Of a stretch of 6,455 nucleotides of DNA, positions 1-5,184 are shown one piece after another. The notes below the pieces were generated by a model. It worked only from the letters and a program-made list of their open reading frames with translations. It was not told the DNA's origin and searched no databases. The first letter of the stretch is position 1. Each line of letters opens with the position of its first letter. This stretch comes from Acidobacteriota bacterium (lineage in GTDB: Bacteria > Acidobacteriota > Terriglobia > Acidiferrales > UBA7541). The position numbers and the translations under genes were made by a program. The DNA is taken from the NCBI GenBank assembly GCA_016179005.1, contig JACOSF010000055.1, forward strand, positions 1-6,455, given 5' to 3'.

Positions 1-19
1 CGCGGGACAGACGAACAGT

Positions 20-42
20 GGTTCGGCTCGGCTCACCACAGG
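20..42. repeat. Imperfect 23-bp repeat, copy 1
   Basis: This segment (GGTTCGGCTC...CACCACAGG) matches 1271-1293 at 19 of 23 bases in direct orientation. It lies just upstream of the PDZ gene, so the two copies bracket that gene and its terminator. Confidence 0.45.
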
Positions 43-53
43 TGGCACGCATC

Positions 54-60
54 GAGGAGG
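54..60 (+). promoter_or_regulatory. Ribosome binding site of the PDZ protein gene
   Basis: The sequence GAGGAGG lies 5 nt before the ATG at 66. It selects that ATG over the in-frame GTG at 18, which has no Shine-Dalgarno sequence and would place 16 charged residues in front of a good signal peptide. Confidence 0.85.
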
Positions 61-65
61 AAGCC

Positions 66-1151
66 ATGAAAAGACAATTCGTTGTTACGTTGGGCGCGGT
101 GGCTCTGCTTGCGTTCTCGTTCGGAGCCCAGCCCGCACTCTGCAATCAAAATCCCGCTACGGATTCCTCGGCCGTATATCTCCAGCATGCCGAGCAAATC
201 CAACGTGAAGTGCAGGCCGAACTCGTCAAAGCGCAGGCGGAGATCGCTCGCGCGATGCAGGAAGTCAAGAGCAAGGCGGCTGTGCATCAAAAGGAAATCG
301 CCGCCAAATTGGCGGCTCATCGTGGCGCCATGCTGGCCGACTTGCAGGCGCGTCAGGCCGAACTGGCTGCGCTCATGCAGGAAAAAGCCACCCGTCTCGA
401 GGCTGAGCCCCTGCTCGCGCTCCAGGATTCGGAGAGTGGCTGGCTCGGCGTCCAGATTGCCGATGTGGACGCGCAGAAAGTGAAGGAACTGAAGCTCCCC
501 GCCGAACGCGGCGTGCTCATCACTGAAGTGGAAGAGGACAGCCCTGCGGCCAAAGCCGGCCTCAAGGCGAACGATGTCGTCACCGAGTTCAACGGGCAGC
601 GCATCGAAAGCGCCACGCAGTTCCGCCGCATGGTCCGCGAATCGCTCGCCGGCCGCGCCGTTCAGTTGACCATTTGGCGCGACGGCCGCGCCCAATCGCT
701 TTCCGCCACTCTGGGCAACAGCCGCGACCGCATCGAACGGTCGATCAGAATCTTTGGCCCGCGCGATTTCAACTTCAATTTCTCCTTGCCCGAAATCGAG
801 ATTTTTGCTGGTTCACGCGCGCCCCTTCTCGGCATCAGCGCGGAAGACATCAGCGGCCAGCTCGGCGCGTATTTCGGCGCTCCCGGCGGGGAAGGCATCC
901 TTGTCCGTGAGGTCAATTCGGGTTCCCCCGCGGAAAAAGCGGGCATGAAGGCCGGCGACGTCATTACCAAGATTGACGGCGACAAAATCCGATCACTCGA
1001 CGAGCTCCGCGAAAAATTGCGCGCCAAGCGCGAGCAGAAATCCGTGAGCGTTGGCGTCATCCGCAAAGGCTCGGAGGTCTCTCTCACTGTCGAGATCGAG
1101 CAGCCTCGCCCGCCCGAGCGGCGTCGCATCACTCGACGCATAGCCCTCTAG
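66..1151 (+). CDS. Secreted coiled-coil protein with two PDZ domains
   Basis: The 361-residue product starts with a signal peptide (MKRQF, then a hydrophobic stretch to about residue 25), so it is probably exported to the periplasm. Residues about 35-115 are Ala/Glu/Gln/Lys-rich and should form a long helix or coiled coil. Two PDZ domains follow: about 123-217 (GWLGV carboxylate-binding loop at 125-129, SPAAKAGL at 159-166, DVV at 170-172) and about 252-345 (PLLGI at 253-257, SPAEKAGM at 287-294, GDVITKIDG at 297-305). The tail is Arg/Pro-rich. No trypsin-like or other protease domain is present, so it is not DegP/DegS/CtpA itself. PDZ domains in exported bacterial proteins usually bind the C-termini of other proteins, so a scaffold or adaptor role is inferred. 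The GAGGAGG site at 54-60 fixes the start. The gene ends 18 nt before a strong terminator and converges on the sigma-factor operon. Confidence 0.88.
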   Translation: MKRQFVVTLGAVALLAFSFGAQPALCNQNPATDSSAVYLQHAEQIQREVQAELVKAQAEIARAMQEVKSKAAVHQKEIAAKLAAHRGAMLADLQARQAELAALMQEKATRLEAEPLLALQDSESGWLGVQIADVDAQKVKELKLPAERGVLITEVEEDSPAAKAGLKANDVVTEFNGQRIESATQFRRMVRESLAGRAVQLTIWRDGRAQSLSATLGNSRDRIERSIRIFGPRDFNFNFSLPEIEIFAGSRAPLLGISAEDISGQLGAYFGAPGGEGILVREVNSGSPAEKAGMKAGDVITKIDGDKIRSLDELREKLRAKREQKSVSVGVIRKGSEVSLTVEIEQPRPPERRRITRRIAL

Positions 1152-1169
1152 CCGTTATTTCCCAGCGAA

Positions 1170-1212
1170 AAACAAAGGCCCGGTCCCGCTCTGCGGGACC
1201 GGGCCTTTGTTT
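1170..1212. terminator. Strong bidirectional intrinsic terminator
   Basis: A perfect 20-bp inverted repeat (arms 1170-1189 and 1193-1212) encloses a TCT loop. The GC-rich core is flanked by A-rich and T-rich edges: on the + strand the stem ends in CCTTTGTTT, and on the - strand it ends in CCTTTGTTTTTCG, which is the better U-tract. It lies 18 nt past the PDZ gene stop and about 100 nt past the stop of the gene ending at 1315. It should therefore end both convergent transcripts. Confidence 0.9.
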
Positions 1213-1270
1213 CGATTCTGCCGTATTTCGCAGGGCCACCAGCCGGCAATTTCACAGCTCGACGAAGGGC

Positions 1271-1293
1271 GGTTCGACTTTGCTCACCACAAG
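1271..1293. repeat. Imperfect 23-bp repeat, copy 2
   Basis: This segment (GGTTCGACTT...CACCACAAG) matches positions 20-42 at 19 of 23 bases in the same orientation. It lies in the short convergent intergenic region between the terminator and the stop at 1315. It looks like a member of a dispersed intergenic repeat, but only two copies are visible in this window. Confidence 0.45.
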
Positions 1294-1314
1294 CAGCCCT
1301 TATGAATGATCTGG

Positions 1315-2037
1315 CTATTCTCTTCGGATCTCCGCCTTTGAAATCGGCACAGCCACGCGCACGAGCTTCCCCGCGCTCACGTAGAGTTCAATTTCCAGGT
1401 CGGAACTCCTCACGCGCAACAACTCCGTTTTGATCCCATCAAGATCTCGCGGCCCGGCCCATTCCACGGTTACTTTTCCCGTGGCCATATCCTGCGGGAT
1501 GAGCACGGAAAAGGTTTGCACGCCCTTGGCATTCCAGTCGAAGAACCTCGCCAGCATTCCGTAGTGATGGTAGAGGTTGTTGTCGAGGATCACCACCTGG
1601 GGCGAGTCGAACCGAAACTCCTGCGTGAAAGGTTGTTCGCCCTCCACGCGCAACTCCATTTCCGCAGTGGTGCCCTCGAACACAATGGTCCCCGTAGTTT
1701 TCTTGTCGCCCTGGCTGGTCCACTGGTAACCGAGCGGCCGGCCGTCGGCGGCCAGGCGCAATTCTCCGGTCACCTGCGTGGTGCCCGCGCCAGGCACCTT
1801 GATTTCCACGCTTCCCCGCGAAATCCACTCCGCTCCGCTGGGAGCGACGGAAAACTCTTCGGTGCCGACGTGCTGTTCGTTGCTGATGATGCGGAATTTT
1901 CCGCGGTCGGCGGTCACCACGGCCGGGGCCGCCGGCGCCGCCTTGTTCTTGCTCGCTTGCTCGTTCTGCCCCGCCGCGCTCCACGACAACACCAGCATCG
2001 CGCACACCGCTGCAGCCACTGCATCCAATCGTTTCAT
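1315..2037 (-). CDS. Secreted beta-rich protein of unknown function
   Basis: The 240-residue product is not recognised. It begins with a signal peptide (MKRLD, hydrophobic to about residue 19, then WSAAGQ as a likely signal peptidase I site near 22-23), followed by an Ala/Pro/Lys-rich linker (about 28-42). The rest (45-237) alternates polar and hydrophobic residues with many Gly and Thr, as expected for a beta-sheet protein. It contains the phrases KFRIISNEQHVGTEEF (47-62), GELRLAADGRPLGYQW (91-106) and LDNNLYHHYGMLARFFDW (151-168). This layout resembles exported beta-barrel-like proteins that read 'modify the property, then compare', such as DUF3108-type proteins, but that resemblance is weak. 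Its ATG overlaps the aroK stop as ATGA (2034-2037), and AAGGTG lies 5 nt upstream inside the aroK end, so it should be translationally coupled to aroK. It is the last gene of the operon. Confidence 0.8.
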   Translation of the reverse strand: MKRLDAVAAAVCAMLVLSWSAAGQNEQASKNKAAPAAPAVVTADRGKFRIISNEQHVGTEEFSVAPSGAEWISRGSVEIKVPGAGTTQVTGELRLAADGRPLGYQWTSQGDKKTTGTIVFEGTTAEMELRVEGEQPFTQEFRFDSPQVVILDNNLYHHYGMLARFFDWNAKGVQTFSVLIPQDMATGKVTVEWAGPRDLDGIKTELLRVRSSDLEIELYVSAGKLVRVAVPISKAEIRRE

Positions 2038-2585
2038 GCGTTCACCTTTTCGAAGTCTTCCATCGTCAAGATTTGTTCCACCACGCGCCGCGGCTCGGCC
2101 GTCGCGTCCACGCGGTAGTCCGCCTGTTCATAGAATGGCAGCCGCTGCTCGTAGAGCTTCCGGAAGCTGGCTTCGTCTCGAAAGAGGGGACGGTTGGTGA
2201 TGACGGCACATCGCGCCAGGAGGTCTTCGACGGGGCAGTGCAGCCAGATGACCGCGCAGCCTGGGCTGCGCAGCACCGCGAAGCTCTGCGGCTGTGCAAA
2301 CGTTCCCCCGCCCAGCGCCACCACCGTCGGCCTTTGGCGCCCGGCCGCTTCGCCCAGGGTTCGCAGCAGGGCTTCGTGCTCCAGCTCCCGAAACCCGGGT
2401 TCGCCGAGTCGCTCGAAAATCGCCGGGATGTTCAAGCCGGCCCGCTCTTCAATGGCCGTGTCCAGGTCCACGAAATGCCACCCCATCTGCCGGGCCAGCA
2501 ACTGGCCCACCGTGGTTTTCCCGCTGCCCATGAATCCTGCCAGGCAAATCAGTTTTCGGTTGCGTATTTCGCCGCCAGGCGGCAT
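2034..2585 (-). CDS. aroK: Shikimate kinase
   Basis: The 183-residue enzyme phosphorylates shikimate at its 3-hydroxyl with ATP, the fifth step of the cytoplasmic shikimate pathway leading to chorismate and the aromatic amino acids. The P-loop GFMGSGKT is at 17-24. The shikimate-binding set is present: D40 and D42 in VDLDTAIEERAG, R66 in GFRELE and the GGG motif at 92-94. The lid arginine R132 is in NRPLF, and R148 is in QRLPFYEQADYRVDA. The length is normal for the family and no key residue is missing. The Shine-Dalgarno sequence before the ATG at 2585 is weak, but no other in-frame start leaves room for the first strand. The gene lies 29 nt after the DUF4097 gene and overlaps the next gene by 4 bp. 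A possible own promoter is at 2634-2661. Placement behind a sigma/anti-sigma pair is unusual for a housekeeping enzyme. The symbol aroK versus aroL is not resolvable; aroK is the usual default. Confidence 0.96.
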   Translation of the reverse strand: MPPGGEIRNRKLICLAGFMGSGKTTVGQLLARQMGWHFVDLDTAIEERAGLNIPAIFERLGEPGFRELEHEALLRTLGEAAGRQRPTVVALGGGTFAQPQSFAVLRSPGCAVIWLHCPVEDLLARCAVITNRPLFRDEASFRKLYEQRLPFYEQADYRVDATAEPRRVVEQILTMEDFEKVNA

Positions 2586-2614
2586 TTCGCTCGGTCGTCT
2601 TTGGATTTGTTGAT

Positions 2615-3496
2615 TCAGCGCTTGCGGATGGAGATTGTACCACTGAATGAGGTCAATTCAACGCGCGCCGCTCCGGAGTTGTAGGTCCCGAACAAGCTGT
2701 TGGAAACTCCCGGCGTGATGCGCCGCTCGTGTTTGGGCGGCTTCAGCCTCAGCGACGGTTCCTGGTCCACTTTCCCGTAGATGGACGTGGCGCGGAGGTC
2801 AAATGAATCGCTCTCTACGTACCGCACCTCGATTGGTCCGCGGTGGTTTTTCAGGACGTACACGCCGCCGGGTTGAAAATCTCCGTCGAAGAAAATACTT
2901 CCGGAATACGTTTGCGCGCGCACGTTCGGGCTAATCGGTTGGATCAACCGCACGTTCCCGCTGATGGAATTCACCTCGATGCGTCCCGCGCATAGCACGC
3001 AATTCAGCGACCCGCTCACGGTCTTGACCACCAGGTAGCCCGCCACTTCCTCCAGATTGACGTCGGCCAGGACCGTTTCGAACGTGAGGTCGCCGGAGAC
3101 GCGCACCACTGCGACGGTGCCAGCATCATTCTTGATCTGCAGCTCGGTCTCTTCCGGCACGCTGATCTCGAAGTCGGCTTTCAGTTCATCCGGCGTCAAG
3201 TTTTGATTGAGCACGTGTGTGGTGATGTCGATGCGGTTGCCGCGCTGGTCTGCATCCACTTCCACCTTGTCGCTGGCGTGGTCCGCCAGCACCTGGACTT
3301 CGCTCTTCTGCCACGACTTTACTGTGATCCGGCCGTTGTCGTTGCGCACAGACACCACCGGCCGCGTGGTCACGTTGAAAGTTTTCTCCACACGGTGCGC
3401 AAACGCCGCCGGAGCCACCGCCAGCACCAGCATTCCGCTCATCGCCCACAAGGCGGCACAGGTCAGCATGTTCCTCGATTCACTTCCTGCATTCAT
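2615..3496 (-). CDS. Secreted DUF4097-type beta-strand-repeat protein
   Basis: The 293-residue product has a signal peptide (hydrophobic 11-31, AFA cleavage site at 31-33) and is otherwise built of short repeated beta strands. Typical phrases are VSVRNDNGRITVKSW (48-62), KNDAGTVAVVRVSGDLTFETVLADV (starting at 122), VKTVSGSLNCVLCAGRIEVNSISGNV (starting at 158) and LTSFSGTISI near the end. This 'SG' ladder is characteristic of the DUF4097 / putative adhesin family, which is predicted to form a right-handed beta-helix-like fold at the cell surface or in the periplasm. Its biochemical role is not established. Genes of this family often sit with anti-sigma factors, as here. The ATG at 3496 overlaps the anti-sigma stop (ATGA, 3493-3496) and has GGGAGG 6 nt upstream, giving a well-supported, coupled start. 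A CVLC pair at residues 166-169 is an odd feature. Confidence 0.88.
   Translation of the reverse strand: MNAGSESRNMLTCAALWAMSGMLVLAVAPAAFAHRVEKTFNVTTRPVVSVRNDNGRITVKSWQKSEVQVLADHASDKVEVDADQRGNRIDITTHVLNQNLTPDELKADFEISVPEETELQIKNDAGTVAVVRVSGDLTFETVLADVNLEEVAGYLVVKTVSGSLNCVLCAGRIEVNSISGNVRLIQPISPNVRAQTYSGSIFFDGDFQPGGVYVLKNHRGPIEVRYVESDSFDLRATSIYGKVDQEPSLRLKPPKHERRITPGVSNSLFGTYNSGAARVELTSFSGTISIRKR
2634..2661 (-). promoter_or_regulatory. Possible internal sigma70 promoter for aroK
   Basis: On the - strand the sequence reads TTGAAT (2661-2656), a 16-nt spacer, then TACAAT (2639-2634) preceded by TGG, that is, an extended -10 element. Transcription would begin near 2627, about 42 nt before the aroK ATG. 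The site overlaps the last codons of the DUF4097 gene, so coding constraint may have produced it by chance. Confidence 0.45.
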
Positions 3497-4143
3497 TCGT
3501 CGCCTCCCGTTCCGCGCTCAGTCATCGACGCCAGCAGTTCTGCCTTTTGCTGGTAAGCCGAGTAGAGATACTCGCGTGCCATCTGGTTGCGGGGTTCTTC
3601 GCGTATTGTCTTTTCACACAGCGCAATGAACTTGTCAACGATCTCCAGGCTGTCCCGGTAGGAAGCAGTCACCGCCGGGTCGTGCCCGTGCAGCTTGACC
3701 ATTTCTTTCTGCTCCGCCTGGGCGAACTGAGGCTCCAGCATCAGGTCCGGAGACGGCGGCCGCTGCAGGTCCAAGGCCTCCTGCATCGGCGTCATCGAAA
3801 TGCTTCCCAGCACCAGCGCCGCCAGCAACACGGTGACGTAGGCGCCCGCCAGGGCCGGCCGCGGCAAGACGGCAAAGAGATCCGCGAACCATTCACCGAA
3901 CCCTCTCTGTCGAATGAGGCCTTCCGCATCCAGTTGCGCCCGGAGCGCCGTCCACACGCGCTCAGAAGGTTCAGGCGTCTCGGCGGCCAGTTCACCTGCC
4001 GCCTGCGCGAGCGCTTCCATCTCCGCGATAAACCCACGGCACCGCGCGCACTCGTTCATGTGCGCGGCCGCAGCCGAATGCCGCCCGCCTTCCATCCACT
4101 CTTCGGAATACTTGTGAAACTCATTGCACTGCATGTGCTTCAT
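3493..4143 (-). CDS. Membrane anti-sigma factor with N-terminal zinc finger (zf-HC2)
   Basis: The 216-residue protein should bind and hold the ECF sigma factor encoded just upstream. The N-terminus carries the ZAS zinc-binding pattern: C6, then H28-x3-C32-x2-C35 (HMNECARC). A helical linker (40-93) leads to one membrane segment at about 97-116 (rich in Ala, Val and Leu, ending GSISM). This gives a cytoplasmic sigma-binding domain and a periplasmic C-terminal half. That half has a helical, TPR-like stretch at about 162-207 (SLEIVDKFIALCEKTIREEP... YLYSAYQQKAELL), which I recall from acidobacterial anti-sigma factors. The start at 4143 is 3 nt after the sigma gene stop. A second ATG at 4134 (M4) has AAGGA 8 nt upstream and is an equally good start, losing only three residues. 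Release of the sigma factor by regulated proteolysis is inferred from the family. Confidence 0.9.
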   Translation of the reverse strand: MKHMQCNEFHKYSEEWMEGGRHSAAAAHMNECARCRGFIAEMEALAQAAGELAAETPEPSERVWTALRAQLDAEGLIRQRGFGEWFADLFAVLPRPALAGAYVTVLLAALVLGSISMTPMQEALDLQRPPSPDLMLEPQFAQAEQKEMVKLHGHDPAVTASYRDSLEIVDKFIALCEKTIREEPRNQMAREYLYSAYQQKAELLASMTERGTGGDE

Positions 4144-4146
4144 CCT

Positions 4147-4848
4147 TCATCCGTCTGAATCCCCGGGTCTGCCGCTCTGATTCTTCGGGCCGGGTGGCGA
4201 CCCTGGTTCCGTCAACTCTTGCTCTTGTTTTGCTGCTTCGCGTTTCTCTCGCGCCTTGGCGCGTTCCGCTTCGTGTAACAACTCCCGCAATCTCATGCGC
4301 GCCTTGTGCAATTGCGACTTGGAGTTCCCGATCGAGCATTTCATGATCTCGGCGATTTCGTTGTGTTCGTAACCCTGCACATCGTGCAGCACGAACACCG
4401 TTTTATATCCAGGAGGCAGCTGCCCGATGGCGCGGTCCAGATTGACCCGGTCAATCGATCCGGTCAGCAACTGGTCCGGCGCGCCGATATCCTTCCGCGG
4501 GCCCCCGCTCTCCTCGTCCGGTTCCGTGGCCTCTTCCAGCGACGTCTCCGGCAAGGTTTTCTTCCGTAGCCGCATCAGCACTACGTTGACAGCCAGCCGG
4601 TGCAGCCACGTGGAAAACGCCGACTCGCCGCGGAACGTTTGAATTTTTCGGAAAAGCTGGAGGAACGCCTCTTGCGTCAGATCTTCCGCTTCCGCCGTGT
4701 TGCTCACCATCCGCAAGCAAAGCGAGTACACGCGGCGGCTGTGCAACCGGTACAATCGTTCAAACGCTGCCGCATCACCTCGCTGCGCCTGGCGGATGGC
4801 GTCCGCTTCCGTCAGTTCCCCGGCTTGGATTCGTCTTGTTCGGGCCAC
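4147..4848 (-). CDS. RNA polymerase ECF-family sigma factor
   Basis: The 233-residue protein directs RNA polymerase to a stress-type regulon. Region 2 spans about 27-97: AFERLYRLHSRRVYSLCLRM (2.1), DLTQEAFLQLFRKI at 56-69 (2.2) and SAFSTWLHRLAVNVVLMRL at 78-95 (2.3/2.4, for the -10 element). A short acidic linker (100-130) replaces region 3, as in ECF factors. Region 4 spans about 135-192 and has the helix-turn-helix YEHNEIAEIMKCSIGNSKSQ (160-179), continuing LHKARMRLRELL (180-191), for the -35 element. A charged tail of about 41 residues (193-233, Glu/Lys/Arg then Pro/Gly) exceeds the usual ECF length. The start is a GTG at 4848. The in-frame sequence upstream is open for about 30 codons but holds no ATG, GTG or TTG. 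No clear Shine-Dalgarno sequence is visible, and two small hairpins abut the start. The gene heads the five-gene operon and is probably autoregulated, though no ECF promoter was recognised. Confidence 0.95.
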   Translation of the reverse strand: MARTRRIQAGELTEADAIRQAQRGDAAAFERLYRLHSRRVYSLCLRMVSNTAEAEDLTQEAFLQLFRKIQTFRGESAFSTWLHRLAVNVVLMRLRKKTLPETSLEEATEPDEESGGPRKDIGAPDQLLTGSIDRVNLDRAIGQLPPGYKTVFVLHDVQGYEHNEIAEIMKCSIGNSKSQLHKARMRLRELLHEAERAKAREKREAAKQEQELTEPGSPPGPKNQSGRPGDSDG

Positions 4849-4849
4849 G

Positions 4850-4883
4850 GTCCCGTTTGGGACGCATCCGTTTATTGGGATGC
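4850..4883 (-). promoter_or_regulatory. Twin hairpins abutting the sigma factor start codon
   Basis: Two perfect small inverted repeats are directly adjacent. Arms 4864-4869 and 4878-4883 (GCATCC/GGATGC) enclose an 8-nt loop, and arms 4850-4854 and 4859-4863 (GTCCC/GGGAC) enclose a 4-nt loop. In the mRNA the second hairpin ends 1 nt before the GTG and would cover the place where a ribosome binding site should be. A role in limiting translation of the sigma factor is inferred. Confidence 0.4.
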
Positions 4884-5025
4884 CTCCCGCGCTCCTGAAG
4901 TTGTCCCTGCCCTCGATCGGATGTCCCGCGCCAGCAAGAGCTTCGCGTAGTAATCAGGCTTGTGCGGGGAATCCCACCGCCGGCGCTTTCCGAACCGGCT
5001 TTGCGCCGGGACAGGGTTGCCGATT

Positions 5026-5081
5026 GACTGCAAAGAACACAGTCGAACACATGGACTGCAAAGAACGCAGTCGTACATATT
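5026..5081. repeat. 28-bp tandem repeat, each unit a small hairpin
   Basis: Units 5026-5053 and 5054-5081 match at 24 of 28 bases. Each contains an inverted repeat: GACTGC, AAAGAAC loop, GCAGTC in the second unit, and the same with one arm base changed in the first. The array lies about 180-235 nt upstream of the sigma factor start and just after the end of the gene at 5185. It could be a pair of operator sites or a double hairpin in RNA. It is too short, and lacks unique spacers, to be a CRISPR. Confidence 0.75.
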
Positions 5082-5184
5082 GTCGCCGGAATCGCTCTGT
5101 GCGTCTATTGTCTCGCAATGGTTCTTGGGGATGGCTTTCGTCCGGTGGATGGGGGCTCCGGGAAGGCCGCGGATCAAGTGAGTC

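Larger units (their letters stand above)
4849..5184. other. Non-coding leader/intergenic region rich in inverted repeats
   Basis: This 336-bp stretch separates the sigma operon from the helical protein gene; both genes are on the - strand. Several short open frames cross it, but none has a credible composition or ribosome binding site. It holds twin hairpins next to the sigma start (4850-4883), a 7-bp inverted repeat (4980-4986 with 5003-5009, 16-nt loop containing a nested CCG/CGG pair) and a 28-bp tandem repeat (5026-5081). No T-tract follows any hairpin, so none is a convincing terminator. I found neither a clear sigma70 promoter nor a GGAAC-type ECF promoter for the sigma operon, although one must exist here or further upstream. 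Confidence 0.7.

Noticed and set aside
1..69. An open frame running from the left edge to a TGA at 67-69, overlapping the PDZ gene start as ATGA, which would mirror the overlaps in the operon.
   Set aside because: Only 22 codons are visible, the peptide (ending WHASRRKP) looks non-coding, and the stretch overlaps a repeat-like segment (20-42). The window gives no way to tell.
33..695. A 220-codon frame on the - strand opposite the PDZ gene, and a 300-codon + strand frame at 5230-6132.
   Set aside because: Both are antisense shadows of well-supported genes in GC-rich DNA, with His/Arg-rich composition typical of such shadows.
1252..1287. An 11-codon frame (VSKVEPPFVEL) on the - strand after the 1315 gene.
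   Set aside because: It is separated from the gene by two in-frame stops, has no ribosome binding site and overlaps the repeat-like segment at 1271-1293.
4891..4913. A possible ECF-type promoter (ACAACTT then TCCCA) upstream of the sigma gene.
   Set aside because: The match to the GGAACTT / TCTGA type consensus is poor and the spacing is off, so it is not distinguishable from chance.
5026..5081. A minimal CRISPR array.
   Set aside because: The two units are directly adjacent with no unique spacer, differ from each other, and have no cas genes nearby.
4775..5177. Overlapping short frames of 91 and 101 codons on the - strand and 73 codons on the + strand across the sigma upstream region.
   Set aside because: They read through the inverted repeats and tandem repeat, are Arg/Ser/Cys-rich, have no ribosome binding sites and overlap the sigma gene out of frame.
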